From positions 692,501-756,500 of the forward strand of contig NZ_CP059896.1 in assembly GCF_014126615.1 (NCBI RefSeq): a DNA stretch of 64,000 nt. Reading direction: 5' to 3'. Below the pieces are notes generated by a model, which was not told the origin of the DNA, did not search any database, and saw only the letters and a list, made by a program, of their open reading frames with translations. The stretch comes from Ciceribacter thiooxidans. Lineage in GTDB: Bacteria; Pseudomonadota; Alphaproteobacteria; Rhizobiales; Rhizobiaceae. The position numbers and the translations under genes are program-made. Positions 39,378 to 48,005 of this stretch are shown here, piece by piece. How positions within the stretch are numbered: position 1 is the first letter of the stretch; each line of letters starts with the position of its first letter.

Positions 39378-39800
39378 ACCTTCGCCCCTCACCCTGACCC
39401 TCTCCCCGCAAGCGGGGCGAGGGAACGGTCGCGGCGGCGCCACGAGTCCCTTCTCCCCATCCCGATGGGGAGAAGGTGCCGGCAGGCGGATGAGGGGCTT
39501 TTTCACCCGCCGAGGGAGAGGAATGGTCGCAGCGCCGGCCGCAGACCGATCTCCCCCTCGGCGGGGGAGAATGGAATTTCAACATCTTAGCCGCAGGCTA
39601 AGTGTTAGAAATTCCAAGTGAGGGGGGAGGTTTCACCTGTTTGACATCCCCCTCACCTGCGATTTCTGGCACTTACGCCTTCGGCCTAAGCTGCCGAAAT
39701 CGCTTCCTCTCCCTCAAGGGGAGAGGACTGGCCGCAACGCAGGCCGCAGGCCGATCTCCCCTTGAGGGGAGATGTCACCGACGGTGACAGAGAGGGTGAG
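39378..39800. repeat. Cluster of palindromic intergenic elements
   Basis: At least seven inverted repeats follow each other. These include CTCCCCGCAAGCGGGGCGAG (39402-39421), TTCTCCCCAT/ATGGGGAGAA (39451-39474) and ATCTCCCCC/GGGGGAGA (39549-39570). Two long hairpins lie at 39573-39615 and 39659-39703, and two more CTCCCC/GGGGAG stems at 39709-39765, then TCACCG/CGGTGA. The two long hairpins share CTTA...GCC loops and ATTTC/GAAAT outer stems, so they belong to one family. No gene is visible. Similar mosaics are common in Rhizobiales. Confidence 0.8.
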
Positions 39801-40440
39801 CCGCCCCACTTCGGCTCACCGCAAAAATTCCCCAACGAAATCAAACCCCACCCCTCATTTTCATTCACCCCCTTCCGACCTGTCGTAGAATCACCCCGTT
39901 CCGCCGTCGGATACACCGGACCATGCGAAGTCCGGCGAGGCGGGACCGGCGCCGGGGTCGACGACTGTCGCAGGTCGAAAACCCCGGCCGCTGCAACGGT
40001 CTCCCTCCGCGGGAGGCGGAAGGCGAGACGGTCCGGACCGGCTCGCCGTCACCGCCGCTAACGCGGGCGTGCCTCAGAGGCACACAGACAGGCGCCCGGG
40101 GAGCTTGAAAAAGCTCCCCGGCGAAAAGACGGCGGGGTGAGTTTCAGGATCGTGAATGATCCCGGCTCATCTGCCGGCGAGGGTCAGGCCGGACGGTACC
40201 ATCCGGCGGGATCTTCCCGGGCCACCGGCCAGGCGTCAGCGAAGGTCCGTCACCGCACGGATGAGCGCTCGACGCCGATCCGCGCCGGCCGATGTCGAGA
40301 CGTCAAGTCCCGGCAGAGGCGCCGCCTTGCCAGAGAGACGCATGCAGCGGGACAGAACGCCGAACGGGGCGCCGAGAGGTGCCATATAAAATAACTTACG
40401 AGGCAGCTTTCAGCGCCCCGTCCAATCCCCGCGTCCGAAA
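39801..40440. other. Non-coding stretch, structured but unassigned
   Basis: No open frame here looks like a protein. Strong local inverted repeats include GTGCCTC/GAGGCAC (40069-40083) and a 12-bp stem with a GAAA loop at 40096-40121 (arms CCGGGGAGCTT and AAGCTCCCCGG), which lacks a T-tract and so is not an ordinary terminator. I looked for tmRNA, RNase P RNA and cobalamin-riboswitch words and found none. Confidence 0.4.
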
Positions 40441-40582
40441 GGACAGAAGGGGAAACCGAAATGCCAAATGCCACGGCGGGAAACCGCGCGTGAACGCATT
40501 GTCGTACCAGACGGCCAGGCCGCCGACGGGCGAGGGTGACAAGCCAGTTCTTTGAAAATAAGGGGAATTGGCAGCGGGAGAG
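40441..40582. repeat. Left copy of the tRNA-Met flanking sequence (att-like)
   Basis: These 142 bp align throughout with 56174-56315. Shared words include GGACAGAA, AAACCGCGCGTGAAC, GGCGAGGG, TGAAAATAA and AGCGGGAGAG. The last 14 bp correspond to the 3' end of the tRNA-Met gene (CCA plus the acceptor and part of the T-arm), with one mismatch. Similarity stops there, inside the tRNA. It marks the left edge of the accessory stretch. Confidence 0.8.
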
Positions 40583-40699
40583 CATTTCCGCCAATACCGT
40601 GCGACGGTTGATATCAGATGCTGACCGGTTTCGTGGCGGCTGGCCGCCATAGGGCTCCGTCGCTATGCCGCGAACGCTCCCGGCCGGCTCGCGGTCACG

Positions 40700-41428
40700 T
40701 CAGGATAGGAAGTATTTCGGATAACGGGACTTGATGTCGTCGATCTGGGCGAGGGTGCCGGAGAGATGGCTGCGCACGGCGTCGACTGCCGCCGAAGTGT
40801 CGCCGGCAGCGATACGGTCCACGATCAGACTGTGGTAGTGAACTATACTCGCCGGCTTGCCGGGATCGGGCAGGTTTAGGTTGCGAAGCCTGTCGATATG
40901 TCCCGATCGCGACACGATCAGATCCCACAGGTTTGACACGCCTGCCGCATCGCACAGGGCCCGATGAAACAGGCGGTCGAGTCGAGAAAAGCGCTCAAGG
41001 TCATTGTCTTCCAGGGCAGACTTCTGGAACGAGAGTACCTTGGCCGCCGAAGCGAGTACCGTCCGGTCGTGGCTGTCGGCAAGCCTGCGCGCGACCTCGA
41101 GTTCGACGGACAGGCGAAGGAATTGGGTCTCTCGCGCCTGCTCGATGTCTATCTTCGATACTTCGGTCTTCGACTGGGGGAAGATGACGAGAAGCCCTTC
41201 TTCCTCCAGCTTCAGCATCGCGTCCCGCACCGGAGTCTGACTGACTCCATAGTAGGCTGCAATTTCCTGACGCGACAGGTTACGCCCGGGTGCCAACTCC
41301 AGCGTCACAATCCGCTCGCGAAGTGCAGCATGGATCTGCTCACTCGCGGAGATGCGCCTGATCCGCGGCGATGCGGCCTCGCCGAGCATTGCGGCATCCG
41401 CCGTGTAGGTCAGTTCTGGCAAGTTCAT
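40700..41428 (-). CDS. GntR/FadR-family regulator (FCD domain)
   Basis: This is a 242-residue regulator. The winged-helix part contains IHAALRERIVTLELAPGRNLS and IAAYYGVSQTPVRDAMLKLEEEGL. The FCD effector domain follows with the metal-binding His/Asp pattern (RLDRLFHRALCDAAG, HYHSLIVDRIAAGD). ATG 41428 is chosen; ATG 41479 in the same frame is an alternative, and neither has a good Shine-Dalgarno sequence. It is divergent from the TRAP operon, with a perfect 20-bp palindrome in between, so it probably represses that operon until a sugar acid is present. Confidence 0.9.
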   Translation of the reverse strand: MNLPELTYTADAAMLGEAASPRIRRISASEQIHAALRERIVTLELAPGRNLSRQEIAAYYGVSQTPVRDAMLKLEEEGLLVIFPQSKTEVSKIDIEQARETQFLRLSVELEVARRLADSHDRTVLASAAKVLSFQKSALEDNDLERFSRLDRLFHRALCDAAGVSNLWDLIVSRSGHIDRLRNLNLPDPGKPASIVHYHSLIVDRIAAGDTSAAVDAVRSHLSGTLAQIDDIKSRYPKYFLS

Positions 41429-41491
41429 GGTCGATAGATATCCCAGCCTTTGGCGAAACGGAATGCCATCATAGAACATCGTTGACTGAGA

Positions 41492-41511
41492 TGCACTAAT
41501 ATATTAGTGCA
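41492..41511. promoter_or_regulatory. Perfect palindromic operator of the TRAP operon
   Basis: TGCACTAATATATTAGTGCA is a perfect 20-bp palindrome 48 bp before the TRAP-binding-protein start and just upstream of the gntR gene. The AT-rich centre could also carry the -10. It is the natural operator for the adjacent GntR-family protein. Confidence 0.7.
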
Positions 41512-41558
41512 TTAGATGACGGGTGGATCATCCCGTCCTTAGTCGATGGGAGGACATC

Positions 41559-42584
41559 ATGAATTTCAAGAAGACGGCCGTTCTTGCGGCCTCGGTTTCC
41601 CTGTTCGCCACGGTGGCGTCGGCGGAAACCTTCAATATCCAGACCTCTTTCAATGCAGGCGATTTCTCCACCCAGTACATCACCGAAAACTGGCTTCCGA
41701 AGATCAAGGAAATGACCGGCGGCCGTGTGGAGATCGTGCTCACCCCCAATGGTTCGGTCGTCCCGGCCAAGGAAACCCCGGATGCAGTCGCCGCCGGCGT
41801 GCTCGATGGCGATTTCACCTCGGTGAACTACTTCTCCGGCCGCGAGCCTGCCTACGCCATCATGGGTGACCTCATCTCCGGTTACGATACGCCCGAACAG
41901 ATGCTCGGCTTCTGCAAGGATGGCGGCGGCGAAGCCGTCATGCAGAAGGCCGCCGATGCCGTCTCCGGCGGGGAGGTCCATGTCGTCGCCTGCGGTCCCT
42001 ATTCCAAGGAAGCCTTGCCCGCGCGCGTGCCGATCCGTACCTTCGAAGACCTCGCAGGCAAAAAGATCCGCTCGCCGGAAGGCCTTGCGGCCGCCGTTTT
42101 CCAGGCGGCGGGGGCCTCTCCGGTTTCGATCCCGTTCTCCGAAGTCTACGGTGCGCTGGAAAAGGGGATCGTGGATGCGGCCGATGCGTCAGCCTATGTG
42201 AACAATGATGCGACCGGCCTGCACGACGTTGCGCCTTATCCGCTCTATCCCGGCATTCACTCGATGCCCTCCATGCAGTTCACCATCAACAAGCAAAAAT
42301 GGGACGCTCTGTCGGAGGCCGACCGTACGGCTCTGCGCGACTGGTGGTACGAAGCCATGTCCGCGATGACCGCAGAGGTTGCCAAGAAGGACAAGGAGTT
42401 GGCGGCCCGCGACAATGCCGGCGGCAAGATCGAGGTCATCAACTGGGCGCAGGAGGATCGCGACCAGCTGCGTGAAGTCGCACGCAAGCAGTGGGAGGTC
42501 TATGCCGAGAAGTCTCCGCTTGCCAAGGAGGCGTTGAACGCCAACGTAGCCTACATGACCCAGATCGGCCTTTTCAAGAAGTAA
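41559..42584 (+). CDS. TRAP transporter substrate-binding protein (DctP family)
   Basis: This 341-residue periplasmic binding protein has a signal peptide (MNFKKTAVLAASVSLFATVASA). DctP-family words include NWLPKIKEMTGGRVEI, LAGKKIRSPEGLAAAVFQAAGASPVSIPFSEVYGALE and the carboxylate-binding Arg in KIRSPEG. It captures an organic or sugar acid for the membrane subunits encoded next. GGGAGGA precedes ATG 41559. The catabolic genes in the operon point to an aldonic acid. Confidence 0.93.
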   Translation: MNFKKTAVLAASVSLFATVASAETFNIQTSFNAGDFSTQYITENWLPKIKEMTGGRVEIVLTPNGSVVPAKETPDAVAAGVLDGDFTSVNYFSGREPAYAIMGDLISGYDTPEQMLGFCKDGGGEAVMQKAADAVSGGEVHVVACGPYSKEALPARVPIRTFEDLAGKKIRSPEGLAAAVFQAAGASPVSIPFSEVYGALEKGIVDAADASAYVNNDATGLHDVAPYPLYPGIHSMPSMQFTINKQKWDALSEADRTALRDWWYEAMSAMTAEVAKKDKELAARDNAGGKIEVINWAQEDRDQLREVARKQWEVYAEKSPLAKEALNANVAYMTQIGLFKK

Positions 42585-42657
42585 CGTCAAGTTCGACCGG
42601 GCGCTGCCGTCACATGCGGCGGCGCCCATAATTGAAGTCATCTCAAAAGGCCGCGTG

Positions 42658-43179
42658 ATGAGACGTTTTCTCGCCACCTATGCCGACGTCATGGACCGCG
42701 TCAGCGTGTTCGTGGGCCAAGGCTGTTCCGTGCTCTTTTTCGCTTGTATCGGCGTCTCCGCGCTGGAGGTCGTCATGCGATACGGTTTTGACCGTCCGAC
42801 GGTCTGGTCTACCGAACTCGCCATGACGCTGTGCGCATCCGCCTGGGTGCTTGCCGTCGGTTATGTCACCGAGCGCCATCGTCACATTTCGATCACGATG
42901 ATCGAAACCCTCATCAGCCCACGTCTCTGGCACGTCTTCCGGCTGTTGCAGATGCTGATCTCCGCCGGCGCCATCCTGGTGTTGACGCTCGCGCTGTGGG
43001 GACCCGCCGTCAAGGCGTTGCGGCATGTCGAGTACTCCGGCACCGCGCTCAACTCCATCCAGCCGACCTACCTGAAGGTGTTGTTGGTAGTCGGGTGCAT
43101 TCTTTATCTGCTGCAGCTTGCCGCGAACGTCATTCGCTGGGCGCACGGAACCGAAGGGGAGAGCGCCGGTGGGCATTGA
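42658..43179 (+). CDS. TRAP transporter small permease (DctQ family)
   Basis: The 173-residue protein has four predicted membrane helices (VLFFACIGVSALEVVMRYGF, ELAMTLCASAWVLAVGYVTE, RLLQMLISAGAILVLTLALWG and a last one near YLKVLLVVGCILYLLQL), as in DctQ. The word RPTVWSTELAM is typical. It starts with ATG 42658 (GTG 42655 possible). Its end overlaps the start of the large permease gene by 11 bp. Confidence 0.9.
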   Translation: MRRFLATYADVMDRVSVFVGQGCSVLFFACIGVSALEVVMRYGFDRPTVWSTELAMTLCASAWVLAVGYVTERHRHISITMIETLISPRLWHVFRLLQMLISAGAILVLTLALWGPAVKALRHVEYSGTALNSIQPTYLKVLLVVGCILYLLQLAANVIRWAHGTEGESAGGH

Positions 43180-44485
43180 AACCATTACGGTCCTGATCGT
43201 CCTCTCGCTCCTCGCGTTGATGGCGGTCGGCGTTCCGCTCGGCATCACTACGCTGACGGTGTCGCTCGGCACGGCGCTTCTCTATTTCGGCGAGCGGGCC
43301 GGCTATTTCATAGTCGCCGCCAATGTCGGCGAAGTTCTGCACAAGTATGAACTGATCGCCGTCCCGTTCTTCGTTTTCATGGCCAATGTGCTGGAGCGAT
43401 CGGGGATCGCCCATTCGCTGTTCGACAGCATGGCCGTCTTAGGCGGGCGGTTCCGCGGTTCGGTCGCCGTGCAGACCTGCATCGTCGCCGTTGTCCTTGC
43501 CGCCATGTCCGGCATCATGGGGGGCGAGATCGTCATGCTCGGTCTCATCGCGTTGCCACAGATGTTGCGCCTCGGCTATGACCGCAAGCTCTCGATCGGG
43601 ATCATCTGCGCGGCGGGGGCGCTGGCTACCCTGATCCCGCCGTCGGTCGTGCTGATTGTCTACGGTCTTGCTGCGCAGGTCTCGATCACCAAGCTCTTTG
43701 CTGCCTCGGCAATCCCCGGCCTGCTCCTGGCGACGCTCTACATTGCCTACATCATGGTGCGGGTGCGACTCAATCCGGCGATGGCCCCGATCTACGACAT
43801 TCCGGAAACCGGCCTGCCATTCTTCAAGCGTCTGAAATTCCTCAAAGGTGTCATCCTTCCGGGCATCCTTATCGGTGCGGTATTGGGGGTCATTTATTCG
43901 GGAGTTGCGACGGTCACCGAAGCCGCGGCTGTCGGCGCCGTCGGCGCGCTGGTCGTCGCCGGCGTCCGCAAGGAATTGACCTGGGCCATGACCCGCGACG
44001 CCATGCGCCAGACCGTGTTGACCGTCGGGTCGATCATCTGGCTGGTGCTCGGCGCGATCTCGCTGATCGGCATCTATAACCGCATCGGTGGCGGAGAATT
44101 CCTGCGTGGTCTGCTGACCGCGCTGGATATCGCGCCGATCTGGGTGATCGTCGTGATGATGCTGATTGTCATGGTGCTCGGCACGTTTCTGGAATGGATC
44201 GCGATCATCTTCATAACCGTGCCGATCTTCGCACCGGTGGTGATTGACCTCGGATTCGATCCGATCTGGTTCGGCGTGCTCTTCGCCATGAACATCCAGA
44301 TCTACTACCTGTCGCCTCCCTTCGGCCCTGCCTGCTTCTTCCTGAAGTCAGTGGCGCCGAAGGATATCCAACTGCAGGAGATTTTCGCAGCCGTGCTCCC
44401 GTTTATCGCGTTGCAGGCGGTCGGATTGTTCCTGGTGCTGTTCTTCCCCGACCTCGCCCTCTGGCTACCGTCGATGCTCAACTGA
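43169..44485 (+). CDS. TRAP transporter large permease (DctM family)
   Basis: The 438-residue protein has about twelve hydrophobic segments. DctM words include LALMAVGVPLGITTLTVSLG, AVPFFVFMANVLERSGIA, GIICAAGALATLIPPSVVLIVYG and YYLSPPFGPACFFLK. It couples sodium-driven import to the binding protein. GTG 43169 is preferred because AAGGGGA lies 9 bp upstream and overlaps little with dctQ; the frame extends further upstream inside dctQ. Confidence 0.92.
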   Translation: MGIETITVLIVLSLLALMAVGVPLGITTLTVSLGTALLYFGERAGYFIVAANVGEVLHKYELIAVPFFVFMANVLERSGIAHSLFDSMAVLGGRFRGSVAVQTCIVAVVLAAMSGIMGGEIVMLGLIALPQMLRLGYDRKLSIGIICAAGALATLIPPSVVLIVYGLAAQVSITKLFAASAIPGLLLATLYIAYIMVRVRLNPAMAPIYDIPETGLPFFKRLKFLKGVILPGILIGAVLGVIYSGVATVTEAAAVGAVGALVVAGVRKELTWAMTRDAMRQTVLTVGSIIWLVLGAISLIGIYNRIGGGEFLRGLLTALDIAPIWVIVVMMLIVMVLGTFLEWIAIIFITVPIFAPVVIDLGFDPIWFGVLFAMNIQIYYLSPPFGPACFFLKSVAPKDIQLQEIFAAVLPFIALQAVGLFLVLFFPDLALWLPSMLN

Positions 44486-44496
44486 GGAGATCGATC

Positions 44497-44661
44497 ATGA
44501 AGATCACCGAAAAGGATCTGACACGACAGGACGAAGACATCGCGCCTCAGGAATTCTTGGAAGAGGAGGCGAGGGACTATCGCTTCGGCAACCTGCCGGA
44601 AGTCGTCGGCCTCGTCTTCACCGTCTTCGTCATTTGGCTGACATTCGCATTCACCGGATAA
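44497..44661 (+). CDS. Unrecognised 54-residue single-helix membrane protein in the TRAP operon
   Basis: The frame begins ATG 44497 with GAGGAG about 6 bp upstream and ends TAA 44659-44661, 4 bp before the next gene. An acidic cytosolic part (MKITEKDLTRQDEDIAPQEF to DYRFGNLPE) precedes one helix (VVGLVFTVFVIWLTFAF). It fits tightly between dctM and the dehydratase gene and has a strong ribosome-binding site, which argues that it is real. I do not recognise the family. It might assist the transporter. Confidence 0.75.
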   Translation: MKITEKDLTRQDEDIAPQEFLEEEARDYRFGNLPEVVGLVFTVFVIWLTFAFTG

Positions 44662-44665
44662 GATC

Positions 44666-46399
44666 ATGACACGCAAATCTCCCCCGGACCTACGTTCGGC
44701 ACGCTGGTTCTCACCCGACGATCTCCGTAGCTTCGGCCACCGGTCGCGCATGATGCAGCTCGGTTATTCCGAAGAGGATTTCCGGGACCGGCCCGTCATC
44801 GGCGTCCTGAACACCTGGTCTGAGCTCAACACCTGCCACGCCCACTTCAAGGAACGCGTGCAGGATGTGAAACGGGGCGTGTTGCAGGCCGGTGGATTTC
44901 CCGTCGAGATGCCGTCGTTGTCGGTTGACGAGAGCTTCACCAAGCCGACGTCGATGCTCTACCGGAACATGTTGGCCATGGAGACGGAGGAGATGATCCG
45001 CTCTCATCCGCTCGACGGCGTCGTGCTGATGGGCGGCTGCGACAAGACCACGCCGGGTCTGGTGATGGGTGCGATCTCGGCCGGTGTACCGATGATCTAT
45101 CTTCCGGCCGGCCCCATGCTGCGCGGCAATTATGCCGGCAAGATTCTTGGCTCCGGGTCGGATGCCTGGAAGTATTGGGACGAACGCCGTGCCGGCAACA
45201 TCACCGACGAGGAATGGCTTGGCATCCAGGGCGGCATTGCCCGTTCGGCCGGCACCTGCATGACCATGGGAACGGCCTCGACCATGACGGCGATCGCCGA
45301 CGCCATGGGCCTGACACTGCCCGGTGCCTCGTCCATTCCGGCGGTCGATGCCGGCCACCAGCGCATGAGTGCCGATTGTGGCCGTCGTATCGTCGAGATG
45401 GTTTGGGAAGATCTGACGCCGGACAAGATCATTTCCGAGGGCGCCTGCCGCAATGCCGCCGTGGTGGCGATGGCGACCGGCTGCTCCACCAATGCGGTGG
45501 TCCACCTGATCGCCATGGCGCGCCGCGCCGGTGTGGATCTCACTCTCGACCATCTCGACGCGCTCGGCCGCGTCACGCCGCTGATCGCCAATGTCCGCCC
45601 CTCCGGCAAGGACTACCTGATGGAGGACTTCTTTTATGCCGGGGGTCTCCGCGCGTTGATGAAGCAGATCGAGGATCGCCTCGACTGCTCGGCGATGACC
45701 GTAACCGGCAAGACTCTCGGGGAGAACCTTGAAGGCGCAAGGGTTTACAACGACGACGTCATTCGGCCGCTGTCGAACCCAGTCTACGAAGAAGGCTCGC
45801 TGGCGGTGCTGCGCGGAAACCTCTGCCCCGACGGGGCCGTAATGAAACCGGCCGCCTGCGATCCGAAGTTCCATGTCCACCAGGGACCGGCCCTTGTCTT
45901 CGACAGCTATCCCGAGATGAAGAAGGCCGTTGACGACGAAAACCTCGACATCACGCCCGACCATATCATGGTTCTGCGCAATGCAGGTCCACTCGGCGGT
46001 CCGGGTTTCCCCGAATGGGGCATGCTGCCGATCCCGAAAGCCCTCATCAAACAGGGCCATCGTGACATGCTGCGGATATCGGACGCCCGCATGTCCGGAA
46101 CGTCCTATGGCGCCTGCGTGCTGCATGTGGCGCCCGAGAGCTTTGTTGGCGGCCCGTTGGCGCTGCTCGAGACCGGCGACATCGTTCGCCTCGATCTGCC
46201 CAACCGCCGGCTCGACATGCTGGTCGACGAGGCGGAACTCGCCGCCCGCAAGGCCGCCTGGAAAGCCCCGGAGCGCCGTTTCGAACGCGGTTGGGGCTAC
46301 ATGTTCTCGCAGCATGTCACCCAGGCAGACCAGGGCTGCGACTTCGACTTCCTGCAATCCGATTTCGGCCGCACGGCCGGTGAACCAGATATCTTTTGA
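44666..46399 (+). CDS. Sugar-acid dehydratase of the IlvD/EDD family (L-arabonate dehydratase-like)
   Basis: This 577-residue [Fe-S] dehydratase removes water from an aldonic acid to give a 2-keto-3-deoxy acid. The cluster ligands are Cys57 (LNTCHAH), Cys125 (GGCDKTTPG) and Cys198 (SAGTCMTMG), with Lys127 in the carbamylated-lysine position and the catalytic Ser in ARMSGTSYG. Spacing matches the characterised Rhizobium L-arabonate dehydratase rather than IlvD proper, with every residue shifted by two. The true substrate (pentonate, hexonate or other) cannot be told. It is co-transcribed with a TRAP importer and an RraA-type lyase. Confidence 0.9.
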   Translation: MTRKSPPDLRSARWFSPDDLRSFGHRSRMMQLGYSEEDFRDRPVIGVLNTWSELNTCHAHFKERVQDVKRGVLQAGGFPVEMPSLSVDESFTKPTSMLYRNMLAMETEEMIRSHPLDGVVLMGGCDKTTPGLVMGAISAGVPMIYLPAGPMLRGNYAGKILGSGSDAWKYWDERRAGNITDEEWLGIQGGIARSAGTCMTMGTASTMTAIADAMGLTLPGASSIPAVDAGHQRMSADCGRRIVEMVWEDLTPDKIISEGACRNAAVVAMATGCSTNAVVHLIAMARRAGVDLTLDHLDALGRVTPLIANVRPSGKDYLMEDFFYAGGLRALMKQIEDRLDCSAMTVTGKTLGENLEGARVYNDDVIRPLSNPVYEEGSLAVLRGNLCPDGAVMKPAACDPKFHVHQGPALVFDSYPEMKKAVDDENLDITPDHIMVLRNAGPLGGPGFPEWGMLPIPKALIKQGHRDMLRISDARMSGTSYGACVLHVAPESFVGGPLALLETGDIVRLDLPNRRLDMLVDEAELAARKAAWKAPERRFERGWGYMFSQHVTQADQGCDFDFLQSDFGRTAGEPDIF

Positions 46400-46407
46400 G
46401 GCAACCC

Positions 46408-47133
46408 ATGACCGACTATGTCCTGTCCGACGACACGCGTGCGATCTTCAAGCGCATTTCTACCGCTTCGATCGCAACGCAACTCTTCAAACGTGGCCTG
46501 CGTAACCAGTTCATCCAGGGCGTTTCGCCGGTCTCGCCCAAGGAAGAGAATATGGTGGGGCAGGCTTTCACGCTGCGTTATATCCCCGCCCGTGAGGACC
46601 GGAACCCGCTTGAGGTCTTTCGTAATCCCGACCATCCCCAGCGCGTTGCGGTGGAAACCTGCCCGCCCGGCCACGTGCTGGTGATGGATGCGCGCAAGGA
46701 TGCGCGAGCGGCGACCGCCGGCTCGATCCTTATCACCCGCATGGCGGTGCGCGGTTGCGCCGGCGTGGTTTCGGACGGCGGCTTCCGGGATGCCCATGGC
46801 ATCGGCAAGCTCGACATGCCGGCTTACTGCGCCAAGCCTTCGGCGCCGACCAACCTGACCCTTCATGAGGCACTGGACATCAATGTACCGATTGCCTGTG
46901 GCGACGTCGCGGTGTTTCCGGGCGATGTCATCGTCGGCGATCGTGACGGTGTGATGGTGATCCCGGCCCACCTTGCCGAGGAGATTGCGGAAGTCTGTGC
47001 CGGGATGGAGAGCTTCGAGGATTTCGTCCTGGAGCAGGTGGCGGCGGGCGAAAGCATCATCGGGCTTTATCCCTGCACCAGGGACGAGAACCAGAAGAAA
47101 TACGAGGAATGGCGGACGAAGACCGGTCGTTGA
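46408..47133 (+). CDS. RraA-family protein (putative keto-acid aldolase/lyase)
   Basis: This 241-residue protein of the RraA/HMG-aldolase fold has DGGFRDAHGI at about 123-132, with Arg127 and Asp128 in the substrate- and metal-binding positions. The acidic residue that follows in classical aldolases (RDxxE/D) is Gly here. By context it could cleave the 2-keto-3-deoxy acid made by the dehydratase into pyruvate and an aldehyde. That reaction is inferred from position, not shown. ATG 46408 follows the dehydratase stop by 8 bp and is the last gene of the operon. Confidence 0.85.
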   Translation: MTDYVLSDDTRAIFKRISTASIATQLFKRGLRNQFIQGVSPVSPKEENMVGQAFTLRYIPAREDRNPLEVFRNPDHPQRVAVETCPPGHVLVMDARKDARAATAGSILITRMAVRGCAGVVSDGGFRDAHGIGKLDMPAYCAKPSAPTNLTLHEALDINVPIACGDVAVFPGDVIVGDRDGVMVIPAHLAEEIAEVCAGMESFEDFVLEQVAAGESIIGLYPCTRDENQKKYEEWRTKTGR

Positions 47134-47320
47134 CCCGGCACGTTGCCGGAGAAACGCCGAAAGCTCGCTTGGACGCTTTGCTGAATGAGGCGGCGGTGTC
47201 GTGCAGCGGCCTGACCGTCCCCATGCCGGTTACGACGACACGACGCCGATGACACCGGAAGCATGTCACGCTTGACCCGGGGCTTGGATGCCAGCCGACA
47301 GCGAAAGTGCCCGCTTCCGC

Positions 47321-47908
47321 TCAATCGTCCTTCTCGGAGCCTGCTATACGCTTCACCTCCGCGGCTGCTGTTTCAAGCAGGCGGTCCGACAGTTTCTCGC
47401 CCGTCAAGATCCGGGAGAGAGTCACGGCGCCGACCATGAGCGAAAGTGCTGCCATTGCCTTGCGCGACGCGTCTTCGTCATCGCTGGCCGGCATCATTTC
47501 CTCGAGGACCTGCAGATGTGCCTTAATGCCGTCCCGAAATGGCTTGCGGACCTCTGGGCTCTGGCGAGCAGCATCCGCGCCGAGAGCCACCAGCGGGCAG
47601 CCATCCCCCGTTTCTCCGCGGTGTCCTGGAGAAAGATAGAGATCGATGACGGCCTGGAGCGGATCGGAGCTCGAGGCGGCGGCCGAGGACCATTTACTGG
47701 TCGCGCTTTCCATGGCTCGCTGCGACGCAAGTGCTGCGAGATCATCCTTGGATTCGAACTGCTTGTAGAAGCCGCCCTGGGTGAGGCCGGCGCCTTTCAT
47801 CAGATCCTTCAGGCCGATGCCATCAAAGCCCCTCTCGCGAAAGAGCCTGCTGGCGACATTGATGACCGTCTCGCGGTTCGCCTCGGCCTGGGCGCGACTG
47901 ACTCTCAT
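47321..47908 (-). CDS. TetR-family repressor of the RND pump
   Basis: The 195-residue protein has an N-terminal helix-turn-helix (VINVASRLFRERGFDGIGLKDLMKGAGLTQGGFYKQF), then a ligand domain. ATG 47908 is preferred because GGAGG lies 7 bp upstream; ATG 47920, which overlaps that site, is less likely. It is divergent from the RND operon, with a TGACAT/ATGTCA operator between them. Similar half-sites precede the SDR gene further on, so it may control both. Confidence 0.9.
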   Translation of the reverse strand: MRVSRAQAEANRETVINVASRLFRERGFDGIGLKDLMKGAGLTQGGFYKQFESKDDLAALASQRAMESATSKWSSAAASSSDPLQAVIDLYLSPGHRGETGDGCPLVALGADAARQSPEVRKPFRDGIKAHLQVLEEMMPASDDEDASRKAMAALSLMVGAVTLSRILTGEKLSDRLLETAAAEVKRIAGSEKDD

Positions 47909-47932
47909 GAGTGCCTCCATTTAGATTACTAT

Positions 47933-47948
47933 TGACATCTATATGTCA
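47933..47948. promoter_or_regulatory. Candidate TetR operator between the repressor and the RND operon
   Basis: TGACATCTATATGTCA is a 6+6 inverted repeat around CTAT. GACATCTA/TAGATGTC at 52408-52432 before the SDR gene uses the same half-site. Confidence 0.6.
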
Positions 47949-48005
47949 TTTAGAGTTAGGTTGCAATCTAAGAATTGTACCGCCACCGTCAAGAAGGCCA
48001 GTGTC

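Noticed and set aside
39378..39800. CRISPR array
   Set aside because: The repeats are palindromes of different lengths with irregular spacing, with no constant repeat-spacer unit and no cas genes.
40096..40121. GAAA-capped hairpin as a terminator
   Set aside because: No T-tract follows on either strand and no gene ends nearby.
39801..40440. Possible tmRNA, RNase P RNA or cobalamin riboswitch
   Set aside because: I could not find the tag codons, the RNase P core words or the B12-box, so no known RNA is claimed.
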